DNA of 64,000 bases, taken from NCBI RefSeq assembly GCF_902150045.1, contig NZ_CABFVU010000003.1, forward strand, positions 1,021,902 through 1,085,901, written 5' to 3'. Within the stretch, counting starts at the first letter, position 1. Every line of letters begins with the position of its first letter. The translations under genes were made by a program, and so were the position numbers. The notes beneath the pieces were generated by a model. It saw only the letters and a list, made by a program, of their open reading frames with translations. It did not search any database and was not told where the DNA came from. The stretch is from Chitinophaga polysaccharea (GTDB taxonomy: Bacteria; Bacteroidota; Bacteroidia; Chitinophagales; Chitinophagaceae). This document shows, piece by piece, positions 1 through 7,936 of the stretch.

Positions 1-1
1 T

Positions 2-1120
2 GAACGCATCACCAAAGGCGCTGTAAAAGGACTACGCGCAAGGATTGCCCTGTTCAGGGGCGGCTATTCCCTGCGCCGTGCTTCCAGGAAAATGGAACGC
101 AGCAGCAACTACTCCGACTATTACAAAATAGCCAGGGATGAATGCTATGATATCATGCAGCGCCGCGATAAACATACCCTCAACCCCAGCTTCCAGGCGG
201 TATTTAAAGATGGTCTTGATTCCTATAAGCAGGACCCCTTTGGAGAAGTGATCTTTGAAATAGCTATGGGTGCAGGCCTCACTGGCAACCTCGGCTATTA
301 CGATGGCCCCAGGTTTTATGTGCCCGGTAATGCCGCCCAGCTGGGCAACAGCTCCATACGCGTTATTCCCACGTATTTCTATTCCTTTGATTCAGTGGAT
401 ACCCGCCGGGATGTAACCACCGCTCCTTATTACAATAATGCAGACAAGAGTAAAACAGTACAAACACTGGTGAATATGACCAGTGGAAAATTCCGTGCCG
501 ACTGGATCACGCCGGCGCCCACCACCACCTCGCAGCAACTGGGCATCAACTGGCCGGTGCTGCGTTTTTCTGATATCCTCCTGATGTTTGCGGAAGCGGA
601 AAATGAGCTGAACAATGGCCCCACAGCCGCCGCCATCAGCGCGTATGAGGAAGTAAGAAAAAGAGGGTTCAAAGGCAACGAAGATAAGATAGGCACTACG
701 CCCGCCTCCAAAGAGGCTTTCTTTAACGCCCTGGTAAATGAGCGCTCTTTTGAATTTGGCGGAGAAGGGATCAGGAAATATGACCTGATCCGCTGGAACC
801 TGCTCCACCAGAAAATATTGGAAACAAGAGCTAATTATACAAAGATGATGAACAAACAGGCGCCATACAATACATTGCCGCAGGTAGTTTATTATAAAAC
901 AGGATCACAAACCATCATATGGGGCGGTTCCCTTTACCAGCCCTCTCCTGCCGCAGCTCCTCCCGGCGGTTATGCAAAGGCCAACTGGGTAAGTTCCATC
1001 ACGGCGTCATGGATCACAAATGTAGCGCAGCTTTTTACGCCCGATCGCAATGAGCTGCTGCCAATACCTCAAACATCAATCGAAGCAAATCATAATCTCA
1101 CCCAGGATTATGGATACTGA
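2..1120 (+). CDS. SusD/RagB-family outer-membrane glycan-binding lipoprotein (5' truncated by window edge)
   Basis: The frame is open from base 2 with no start, so only the C-terminal ~372 residues are here. The opening stretch (TKGAVKGLRARIALFRGGY) is the TPR-like helix region typical of SusD proteins. Later landmarks are RFSDILLMFAEAENEL, the NERSFEFGGEGIRKYDLIRW block and the C-terminal LLPIPQTSIEANHNLTQ, all SusD/RagB hallmarks. SusD proteins sit on the cell surface as the lid of a SusC TonB-dependent transporter and bind oligosaccharides; the SusC gene would lie upstream, outside the window. The next genes (SGNH esterase, Gfo/Idh oxidoreductase) fit a polysaccharide-utilisation locus, possibly for an acetylated pectic glycan, but the substrate is inference only. 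Confidence 0.95.
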   Translation, partial: ERITKGAVKGLRARIALFRGGYSLRRASRKMERSSNYSDYYKIARDECYDIMQRRDKHTLNPSFQAVFKDGLDSYKQDPFGEVIFEIAMGAGLTGNLGYYDGPRFYVPGNAAQLGNSSIRVIPTYFYSFDSVDTRRDVTTAPYYNNADKSKTVQTLVNMTSGKFRADWITPAPTTTSQQLGINWPVLRFSDILLMFAEAENELNNGPTAAAISAYEEVRKRGFKGNEDKIGTTPASKEAFFNALVNERSFEFGGEGIRKYDLIRWNLLHQKILETRANYTKMMNKQAPYNTLPQVVYYKTGSQTIIWGGSLYQPSPAAAPPGGYAKANWVSSITASWITNVAQLFTPDRNELLPIPQTSIEANHNLTQDYGY

Positions 1121-1125
1121 TCAGC

Positions 1126-1167
1126 ATATGCAGTTGCCGGAGTTATTGTTCTCCGGCAACTGCATAT
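1126..1167. terminator. Bidirectional terminator hairpin between convergent SusD and SGNH genes
   Basis: Perfect 17-bp arms at 1126-1142 and 1151-1167 around an 8-nt loop, directly after the SusD stop codon and 4 bp from the stop of the convergent esterase gene. A T-rich run follows on the plus strand. It can serve both genes. Confidence 0.85.
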
Positions 1168-1170
1168 ATT

Positions 1171-1932
1171 TTATTTAAAGAAAGGTAATCCCAGCGCCTT
1201 CAGCTCACTAACTGCCAGCCCTGCTATTTCAGTAGCTCCCCGCTCATTCAGGTGCGTATCATCCTGCTTCCCCTCAGGCAACTTTGGAAATACGCCCGGC
1301 CGGATATAAACAAACAATTTTTTGGATTCCTCCGGTCCGTAGCTTTCAACAAGCTCCCCGGATTTTTTGTAAAGATCTACCAGTGGTACCTTCATTTCAG
1401 CCGCCAGTTCCCTCACCACCGGGATATAATCGCCCAAAGTATCTTCCAGCTTCCCGTTAGTACCGAATTTACGTCTTACTATAGAAGTGAATAATACAGG
1501 ATGCGCTCCTTTTGCCCTCGTTTCGTTAATGTAGCCGATCAGGTTCTGACGGTAGGTAGTACGCGGGTCCGTATGCCTGGCGGTATCGCTTTTCTGGTCA
1601 TTGGGACCAAACATGATAAAAACATAATCACCCTGCTGTACGCTGTCGATCACCTTTTGCCAGTGCCCTTCACTGCGGTAGCTTTTAGAGCTTCTCCCAC
1701 TCCTGGCCGCATTATGTATAATAACAGGCCCGTTAAAATACTCGCGCGCCATCTGCATCCATCCGCGGATAGGATAAAGACTGCTGCCCCCGAATGAGCT
1801 CAGGTATTTTTCATCGTAATCACACATCGTGGAATCGCCAATGGAAAAAATATTGATCTTCTTTTGCTGTGGAATAAAGCTGCAAAGTAACAGGCACAAA
1901 GCCGCCGGCAGCATGTTCTTTTTTAAATTCAT
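1171..1932 (-). CDS. SGNH/GDSL hydrolase, rhamnogalacturonan-acetylesterase-like (secreted)
   Basis: An SGNH-fold esterase that likely removes acetyl groups from plant cell-wall glycans in the periplasm. Block I is FSIGDSTMCDY with the nucleophile Ser; the Asn block is MFGPNDQK; the catalytic Asp/His pair is in the C-terminal DDTHLNERG. This set and the ~250-residue length match rhamnogalacturonan acetylesterases (CE12-like). I chose the start at 1932 because it gives a short basic N-terminus followed by a hydrophobic signal (MNLKKNMLPAALCLLLCSF); the open frame runs further upstream, to 2013, but those residues are hydrophilic. It converges on the SusD gene across a shared terminator and diverges from the oxidoreductase at 2095. 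Confidence 0.88.
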   Translation of the reverse strand: MNLKKNMLPAALCLLLCSFIPQQKKINIFSIGDSTMCDYDEKYLSSFGGSSLYPIRGWMQMAREYFNGPVIIHNAARSGRSSKSYRSEGHWQKVIDSVQQGDYVFIMFGPNDQKSDTARHTDPRTTYRQNLIGYINETRAKGAHPVLFTSIVRRKFGTNGKLEDTLGDYIPVVRELAAEMKVPLVDLYKKSGELVESYGPEESKKLFVYIRPGVFPKLPEGKQDDTHLNERGATEIAGLAVSELKALGLPFFK

Positions 1933-2094
1933 CTGCATATAGAAAATATTTCCGGTTGATAAAATATCCAGGTAATAAATATACTCATTGCCCTGATGGA
2001 TTTCTTTTTGCACACGCTAAAACAGCGAGAACGTTACCGGAGATTTATGCTGTGCAAACCTTGCCCCGCTGCTTTTTATTACCTATTTTGGAAT

Positions 2095-3312
2095 ATGCAA
2101 GATCATCATTTTTCCCGCAGAAAGTTTTTGTATTCCGGCGCCGTAACATTAACAGGCATTGCAGCAGCGGCCACTTTGCCGGCATGGGCATTGGGCGCAC
2201 CAGGCGCAGCTCCCGTTAAGGCCGGCCTCATAGGCACCGGTAACCGCGGCAGCGGCATAGCCAGGCTGCTGAAGAAAAACCCGGCCCTTGAAATAATTGC
2301 CTGCTGTGATACCATCCCTGCAAATTTGCAACATGGTATGGCCCTGGCAGCAAAAGGAGCTAAAGCCTATACCGACTATCGTAAGCTGCTCGAAAATAAA
2401 GAAGTGGAAGCCGTGATCATTGCTACGCCGCTTTACCTGCACTATGCCATGGCAAAGGACGCATTGGATGCCGGTAAACATGTGTACGTGGAAAAAACCA
2501 TGACCTATGATATCCCACAGGCGTTGCAACTGGTGGCCCAGGTGAGGAAATCCGGGCTGGTATTCCAGGTAGGGCATCAATACAGGTACTATGCCCTCTA
2601 CCATCGCGTGAAGGAAATAATCGCACAAAACTGGCTGGGCACCGTTACTCATTTTGAGTGCCAGTACCATCGCAATTCCGACTGGAGAAACCCCGTGCCC
2701 GACCCGGCCATGGAGCGCCTTATCAACTGGCGCATGTACCGCGAATACTCCGGCGGCCTGGTAGCCGAACTATGCGGGCACCAGATCGATATAGTCAATT
2801 ATATCCTCAACAGCCACCCGCTCCGCGTAGTAGGCATGGGCGGTATCGACTACTGGAAAGACGGGCGGGAAACCTGGGACAATGTGCGCACTGTATTTGA
2901 ATATCCCGGCGGTGTAAAATCAGGCGTGTCCTCTATCCTCAGCAATGCGTATAAGGGATATTCCATCAGGGTACTGGGAAACCGCGGCACACTTGAAATA
3001 CAGCGCGACAAAGCATTTCTTTACAGCGAAGACGTAAAAAAAGTACTGGATACCGTAGATGGCGTAACCGGCGCCACCAGGACAGACGGCCCTCCCGGCC
3101 AGGGTATGCCGCTTACTTTCGGAAAAGCAGGCGAGCCGGTACCAGAGCCAACCACTTCTGCATTACTCGATTTCGCCGCCTGCATCAGGAACAACAAAAA
3201 GCCGGTATCCGGTGTAGAAAGCGGGAAAGACGCCGCTGTTGCCGTACATATGGCGAATCATGCCATTGAAACCGGCGCTTGCCAGTACTGGAAACCTGAG
3301 TATGATGTATGA
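2095..3312 (+). CDS. Tat-exported Gfo/Idh/MocA family oxidoreductase
   Basis: NAD(P)-dependent sugar oxidoreductase-type protein of the Gfo/Idh/MocA superfamily. The N-terminus carries a twin-arginine signal (SRRKFLYSGAV, then a hydrophobic stretch ending ALGAPG), so it is probably exported folded with its cofactor. The Rossmann motif is GLIGTGNRGSGIA near residues 40-52, and the EKTM motif, with the conserved active-site Lys, is in GKHVYVEKTM. The second domain has HQIDIVNYIL. The start at 2095 is preferred over an upstream in-frame ATG because it leads straight into the Tat signal. It reads away from the SGNH gene. Some relatives are GH109 glycosidases; that is possible here but cannot be decided from the sequence. 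Confidence 0.88.
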   Translation: MQDHHFSRRKFLYSGAVTLTGIAAAATLPAWALGAPGAAPVKAGLIGTGNRGSGIARLLKKNPALEIIACCDTIPANLQHGMALAAKGAKAYTDYRKLLENKEVEAVIIATPLYLHYAMAKDALDAGKHVYVEKTMTYDIPQALQLVAQVRKSGLVFQVGHQYRYYALYHRVKEIIAQNWLGTVTHFECQYHRNSDWRNPVPDPAMERLINWRMYREYSGGLVAELCGHQIDIVNYILNSHPLRVVGMGGIDYWKDGRETWDNVRTVFEYPGGVKSGVSSILSNAYKGYSIRVLGNRGTLEIQRDKAFLYSEDVKKVLDTVDGVTGATRTDGPPGQGMPLTFGKAGEPVPEPTTSALLDFAACIRNNKKPVSGVESGKDAAVAVHMANHAIETGACQYWKPEYDV

Positions 3313-3416
3313 TCTGGGATACCTTCCCTCTTTATGCATAACGGTTAATTTTCAATAACCCTAAATCCCTGTAAGCCCCCACATCTGTTCAGGCATCTGC
3401 CTGTGATCCCGGAAAA

Positions 3417-3446
3417 TTGATCCTGGTAATATACTGCCAGGATCAA
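3417..3446. terminator. Hairpin downstream of the Gfo/Idh gene
   Basis: Perfect 10-bp arms (TTGATCCTGG and its complement) with a 10-nt loop, about 100 bp after the oxidoreductase stop. No T tract follows, so termination is only likely. It is the only clear structure in 3313-3520. Confidence 0.4.
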
Positions 3447-3522
3447 CTGCATTATACCCCTCACCAGCACAATTCAGATACTAATTCATATCAATCCGGT
3501 ATAACCGGAAGGGAATTTTTTT

Positions 3523-3548
3523 TTGATGGAGATGCCAGCTTAGGTTTG
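3523..3548 (+). promoter_or_regulatory. Candidate Bacteroidota promoter
   Basis: TAGGTTTG at 3541-3548 matches the TAnnTTTG -7 consensus of Bacteroidota sigma-ABfr promoters. A TTG at 3523-3525 could be the -33 element, but the 15-bp spacing is shorter than usual. It lies ~100 bp upstream of the gene at 3646, implying a long leader. Confidence 0.4.
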
Positions 3549-3645
3549 ACATGATTAATCCAAAAACACAACATCCTGCGCAGATGTAAGCCTAACGGGC
3601 AAGGCTATATAAACAGCCCCATTGTTAATCTAAAAATGTTTTAAA

Positions 3646-4425
3646 ATGGCAAAACAAACTGGAATCATTTCCCTGAAAGGTACGATAGGTAATATTACCT
3701 TTTACAAATCAAAAGACGGTACAATGGCCCGTGCAAAAGGCGGGGTTGATGCCAGACGCCTGGCCACAGACCCCGCGTTTGTGCGTACCCGTGAAAACGG
3801 ATCAGAGTTTGGCCGCGCGGGTAAAGCCGGCAAATTGCTCCGCACCGCGTTCCGCGCACTGCTTTCAAACATCGGCGACAGCCAGGTAACATCGCGCCTC
3901 TCCTCCCAAATGCTCAGGGAGATTCAGGCAGATGCCACCAATGCAAGAGGCCAACGCAATGTAATCGACGGAGAAGTGGAGCTGCTGAATGGCTTTGAGT
4001 TCAATGCCAACGGGCGACTGGGCGGCACGCTGTATGCGCCTTTCGCAGCCAGTATAGATCGTGGTACAGGCGTGCTTAAAGTGGATATGCCGGCCTTTGT
4101 ACCGGTGAACCTGCTGGCCAGCCCCGCCGGCGCCACGCATTTTCAAATCACGATTGCCGGCGCTGAGATAGATTTCGAAGCGGAAACGATCGTGAATGCA
4201 ACGGCAGCCGGTGCCGAAACAGCGATCAGCGCTACTCCCACTGAAGTGATGAACCTGTCTGTTAACCTAACAGCCAACAGTACCAGGCCACTGTTCCTTG
4301 CAATGGGCATTGAGTTCTTCCAGAAGGTGAATGGCGTTTCGTATAGCCTCAAAAACGGCGCTTACAACGCCCTGGCCCTGGTGGCCATTTCAGGCATGCC
4401 GGCGCCTCCGCCTCCGGCCCCCTGA
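3646..4425 (+). CDS. Hypothetical protein, Bacteroidota-specific family (DUF6266-like N-terminus)
   Basis: A 259-residue protein with no signal peptide or membrane helix. It starts MAKQTGIISLKGTIGNITFY, a pattern like the 'G.l..kG.iGn..fyk..dg..aR' opening of abundant uncharacterised Bacteroidota proteins (some filed as DUF6266). The N-terminal ~90 residues are basic. The rest is rich in small and aliphatic residues with beta-strand-like patterns, and the tail is proline-rich (PAPPPPAP). It is a single-gene unit with its own candidate promoter and a strong terminator. Function unknown; I see no phage context to support a structural role. Confidence 0.75.
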   Translation: MAKQTGIISLKGTIGNITFYKSKDGTMARAKGGVDARRLATDPAFVRTRENGSEFGRAGKAGKLLRTAFRALLSNIGDSQVTSRLSSQMLREIQADATNARGQRNVIDGEVELLNGFEFNANGRLGGTLYAPFAASIDRGTGVLKVDMPAFVPVNLLASPAGATHFQITIAGAEIDFEAETIVNATAAGAETAISATPTEVMNLSVNLTANSTRPLFLAMGIEFFQKVNGVSYSLKNGAYNALALVAISGMPAPPPPAP

Positions 4426-4431
4426 TGTTTG

Positions 4432-4461
4432 AACCGGGATCAAAAAGATCCCGGTTTTTTT
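4432..4461 (+). terminator. Rho-independent terminator
   Basis: Perfect 10-bp stem (AACCGGGATC and complement) with an AAAAA loop, then a run of T, beginning 7 bp after the stop of the gene ending at 4425. Confidence 0.93.
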
Positions 4462-4549
4462 ATCTTCAGATCAGCGGGACCCCTTCACTGCATCAACACC
4501 TCCCTTCTTCCAAAGTGCGTATTACAGCAACCGCTGCATAACGGCTGAA

Positions 4550-5356
4550 TTATACAGGAGTAGCGGTAGGATTATACCCGAACTGTTTCTTAAAAGCAAA
4601 AGAAAAATGGGATAAATTCTCAAAGCCCACTTCAAAATAAACATCCGAAGGCCTTCTCTTTTGTTCTGATATCAGGTAATGTGCCAGTTCCAGGCGCTTT
4701 TTTGTAAGCCATTTTTCAGGGGTGTTGTTAAACGCCTTTTTAAAATCCCGTTTAAACGTAGTAAGGCTTCTCCCCGTTAGGTAACCAAACCGGGCCGCAG
4801 GCAGGTTAAACATAAAATTCCTTTCCATAAAATCCATCAGGTCTATCTTCCCTGGCTCCTCAAACCATCCCAGCAATTGATCCACGTTTTTATTAATGGC
4901 ACGCAGCACCCTTATCGCTTCTTCCATCTTAAACGCCGCAAGATCGGGTGGCAGCGCATCCGCCAGTTTAAAATAAGGCGTGAGTGAATTAAAGAGGCTT
5001 TCGAGCAAGGGGTGCTCCCCAAATTCCATTAAACCCGCTGTTTGAAAAACCGGCGATTCAACCGGGTTAGCCGTATAAAACCGGTGCAATACATCCCGCC
5101 TGAAAACAATGGACACCGCGATACAAGGCTTGCCATCCAAAGGCAGTTTGCTCATTCTCCCTAACTGGTTCCGGGGGAATAACACAGTGTCTCCCTCGTA
5201 AAAGTTATATTGCCGGTCGGCCGCCGCAACCCTTACTTCCCCCGACATTACCCTTACCAGTGCGGGCTGCGGCAGGATCAATTCACGGCTATAATGCACT
5301 TCCTTTTTGCAGGATATAAATATTTCAGGCACACTGGTTATGGTTAATGCTTCCAT
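4550..5356 (-). CDS. AraC-family transcriptional regulator
   Basis: A 268-residue regulator with an N-terminal cupin-like sensing domain (around EGDTVLFPRNQ) and a C-terminal AraC double helix-turn-helix. The HTH part (residues ~165-265) shows GRSLTTFKRDFKKAFNNTP and the second-helix signature VYFEVGFENLSHFSFAFKKQ with FGYNP. It lies 46 bp downstream of the SDR gene on the same strand, so the two probably form one operon, a common Bacteroidota arrangement in which the regulator controls the neighbouring dehydrogenase. The ligand is unknown. Confidence 0.9.
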   Translation of the reverse strand: MEALTITSVPEIFISCKKEVHYSRELILPQPALVRVMSGEVRVAAADRQYNFYEGDTVLFPRNQLGRMSKLPLDGKPCIAVSIVFRRDVLHRFYTANPVESPVFQTAGLMEFGEHPLLESLFNSLTPYFKLADALPPDLAAFKMEEAIRVLRAINKNVDQLLGWFEEPGKIDLMDFMERNFMFNLPAARFGYLTGRSLTTFKRDFKKAFNNTPEKWLTKKRLELAHYLISEQKRRPSDVYFEVGFENLSHFSFAFKKQFGYNPTATPV

Positions 5357-5402
5357 CTTACTTAATTTATTGAAATTTACCCTGAAGATGACCGCCCCAA
5401 AT

Positions 5403-6446
5403 TTACTTAATGATCTTCAAACGGATAAGGCTTTCGGCGGTAGCCAGTATAGCCTCTCCCGTAGAGCGTGGCGACCACCCTAACAGACGCACGGCCTTTT
5501 CATTGCTGGTGTTCAGCACAATACCCAAAAGTGGAAGAATCGCTTTGATCTTCGGATCTTTTAAACCTGCAATCCGCATGACTATATTAGGTACCTCCTT
5601 AACCGGTATCCTATCTGCAAATTCCTGCACATTTTCCTTAAGTATTTTTGCCAGTTCCACCAGCCAGATGCTTTCACCTGCGGTGGCAATAAAACGTTGG
5701 CCCCCGGCAGCAGGATCGAGCATCGCCCGCAAATGAAGATCGGCCACATCACGTACATCTACATACGAAGAATTTATCTTCGGGCAACCGGAAATTTTTC
5801 CTTCCAGCAGTCTTTGAATAAAATAGATGGAATGAGAATAGTCGGTACCCAACACAGGCCCTAAAACACCAACAGGGTTAACCACTGAAAGCTCCAGCCC
5901 TCCGCCTTCTTTCCCGATAAAATCCCAGGCAGCCCGCTCTGCCAGCGTTTTTGATTTCTGGTAAGCCGGTACTTTATCACCTATCACTGTCCAGTCTTTT
6001 TCTGTAAAAGGGTTTGTTTGTGGTTTATGCCCGCAAACAACCGCGCCGATAGCAGAAGTAAGCACCACACGCTTTACACCCGCATCGCGCGAGGCGCGCA
6101 ATACACGCAATACGCCTTCACGGGCCGGTATGATCATTTCATCTTCGTGCTTATACTCATTCAGGGGAGTTGGCGATGCTACATGTAAAACATAGGTGCA
6201 GCCGCTTGCGGCTTCCTTCCAATTGGTATCTGCGCCTAATTCGGCCGCTATAAATGATAGCCGGTCGCCGGCTTCAACACCTCCCTGCCTCAACATATCG
6301 CGTACTTCAGACTCCCGTTTCAACGACCTTACGGTGGCCCTCACCAGGAAACCTGCATTCAGCAGTTGCAATATACAATGTACGGCAATAAAGCCTGAAC
6401 CGCCCGTTACGAGCACCATTTTACTACTATTTGAATTTGTTGCCAT
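5403..6446 (-). CDS. NAD(P)-dependent epimerase/reductase, extended SDR (dihydroflavonol-reductase-like)
   Basis: Extended short-chain dehydrogenase. The Rossmann motif is VLVTGGSGFIAVHCI near the N-terminus, with LTSAIGAVV and the YxxxK active-site pair in AYQKSKTLAE. The C-terminal part resembles the dihydroflavonol-4-reductase / aldehyde-reductase-like group that reduces carbonyls with NADPH. I chose the start at 6446 (MATNSNSSK) because it leaves a compact N-terminus before the nucleotide-binding strand. It is upstream of, and probably co-transcribed with, the AraC gene. Confidence 0.9.
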   Translation of the reverse strand: MATNSNSSKMVLVTGGSGFIAVHCILQLLNAGFLVRATVRSLKRESEVRDMLRQGGVEAGDRLSFIAAELGADTNWKEAASGCTYVLHVASPTPLNEYKHEDEMIIPAREGVLRVLRASRDAGVKRVVLTSAIGAVVCGHKPQTNPFTEKDWTVIGDKVPAYQKSKTLAERAAWDFIGKEGGGLELSVVNPVGVLGPVLGTDYSHSIYFIQRLLEGKISGCPKINSSYVDVRDVADLHLRAMLDPAAGGQRFIATAGESIWLVELAKILKENVQEFADRIPVKEVPNIVMRIAGLKDPKIKAILPLLGIVLNTSNEKAVRLLGWSPRSTGEAILATAESLIRLKIIK

Positions 6447-6810
6447 CTGATAAATAATTTGATGCAACAAAGATCAATGGAATACTGCTATGCCGTTTTG
6501 TTTAAAAGACCAATTTAATATTGTTTAAAGGGCCATTCTATAATGCACCACTGACCTTATTGAGCTGGGAGTAAGCAAGGCTGTTCTTTGCCTCGCCCCA
6601 TCCTGGCAACGCAATTGTTTTCATCATCACCCAAAAAAATACTCACTACCAGGTATTTTTTTCTAAAGCAGTTATACCTAGCTTTATCTAACACCTCCCT
6701 ATTAACCCGATAAAAACTATTAATAGCCAAAAGAAAGCGCTCCCCAAAAACTGCCGCTGGCATTTTGGCCCCTGAATGTCAATTGATCCCTCATCCTAAT
6801 TAAACAAACT
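6447..6810. other. Intergenic region, no gene seen
   Basis: 364 bp between the divergent SDR and amidase genes. It must hold both promoters. A near-consensus box (GATCTTTG, one mismatch to TAnnTTTG) faces the SDR gene just upstream of its start. I see no RNA gene or repeat. Confidence 0.4.
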
Positions 6811-7389
6811 ATGAAACAAGTAGGCAAATTCCTGTTGCTGGACGTAGATGAATTCCAGAAATGGTTGTCCCTTTTCCAACCTGGCAGAGTTATCACCCAT
6901 GTCCAACAGCACCACACCTGGATCCCTTCTTACAAACATTTTGATGGCAACAATCATTTTAAATTGTGCGACAGTATGGAGCAAGGTCACATTAAAAGGG
7001 GCTTTGACGAAATTGCGCAGAACCTGACTACCTTCCCCGATGGAAAGATCATGATCTGCCGGCACCTGAACAAGCAGCCTGCCGGTATACATTTAGCCAA
7101 TAAAGGAGGTATCTGCATAGAGAACATCGGCGACTTTGATATAGGACGGGACGTGATGAACCAACAACAAAAAAGTACCATTGTTGCATTAACCGGTTTA
7201 CTGCTGAAGAAATTCAATATCACCCCCAACAGCCAAACCCTGGTATATCACCACTGGTTCGACCTGGAAACCGGAAAAAGAAAGATAACCGACGAATCAG
7301 ACAGTATCAAAACGTGCCCCGGTACCAACTTCTTCGGCGGCAATACCGTAAAAGCCTATAACGATAATTTTCTACCCCTCTTTAAATAA
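6811..7389 (+). CDS. PGRP/amidase_2-type N-acetylmuramoyl-L-alanine amidase
   Basis: Zinc amidase of the T7-lysozyme/PGRP fold that cuts the bond between MurNAc and the first peptide residue. The likely zinc ligands are visible: the His in VQQHHTWIPSY, the His in LVYHHWFD and the Cys in KTCPGTNFFGG. The IHLANKGGICIENIGDFD strand is also typical. It is 192 residues with no signal peptide, so export would need a holin-like or lysis route, or it acts inside. The next gene starts 7 bp after its stop and encodes a one-helix membrane protein, so the two are probably co-transcribed. Confidence 0.88.
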   Translation: MKQVGKFLLLDVDEFQKWLSLFQPGRVITHVQQHHTWIPSYKHFDGNNHFKLCDSMEQGHIKRGFDEIAQNLTTFPDGKIMICRHLNKQPAGIHLANKGGICIENIGDFDIGRDVMNQQQKSTIVALTGLLLKKFNITPNSQTLVYHHWFDLETGKRKITDESDSIKTCPGTNFFGGNTVKAYNDNFLPLFK

Positions 7390-7395
7390 ATACAT

Positions 7396-7920
7396 ATGCC
7401 CGTACCTAAACACGATTCCCCCGACGACCTGTCGCAGGAAGAACTTGAGCACAACCTCCAATCTTCCACATACCCGAGTACCAGTAATGTGCAAGCTGGT
7501 AACTTAGAGCAACTGTTTAAAATTCCGGAAAACCAGCAGTACACCTACGCCACTTTTTCAGAGGCATTTGAGAGATACAAGGTAAAAATTGATCTTTTCA
7601 AATGGCTGATCGGAACAGTAGGCCTTACCGTTATCACTTATATTATTAACTGGGGCTTCAGGGACCGGGAACAAGGGATCGCCGAACTGGAATCATACAA
7701 CAAATACGCCTCCGAAAACGTGGTATATGCGGAGAATCCCAGGAACAGGCTGTTGCTGGCAGAATTCTTTGCCAGCGTTACACCGTCCAAAAAACTGAGA
7801 GATTGCTGGAAGGATTATCTTAAAGTGGTAAGAGTGCAAGCCGATTCATTTGATGCCCGGTTAAGAAGAAGCCAGGAACTGGTGGCTGCAAAAATTCATT
7901 TCATGAACCGGTTTTTGTAG
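7396..7920 (+). CDS. Hypothetical single-span membrane protein, amidase partner
   Basis: 174 residues, unrecognised. A polar N-terminal ~70 residues is followed by one hydrophobic helix (KWLIGTVGLTVITYIINW) and then a charged, helical C-terminal domain. There is no signal peptide. It lies 7 bp after the amidase and 17 bp before the S41 peptidase signal sequence. The tight spacing with the amidase suggests they work together, for example by membrane anchoring or delivery, but this is inference. Confidence 0.7.
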   Translation: MPVPKHDSPDDLSQEELEHNLQSSTYPSTSNVQAGNLEQLFKIPENQQYTYATFSEAFERYKVKIDLFKWLIGTVGLTVITYIINWGFRDREQGIAELESYNKYASENVVYAENPRNRLLLAEFFASVTPSKKLRDCWKDYLKVVRVQADSFDARLRRSQELVAAKIHFMNRFL

Positions 7921-7936
7921 ATTCGTACCTTGACAC

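Noticed and set aside
392..808. Minus-strand open frame inside the SusD gene
   Set aside because: Shadow of a strongly supported SusD coding frame; the translation has no family features.
6557..6763. 68-codon minus-strand ORF in the SDR-amidase gap
   Set aside because: No coding features and no homology I recognise; overlaps the expected promoter region.
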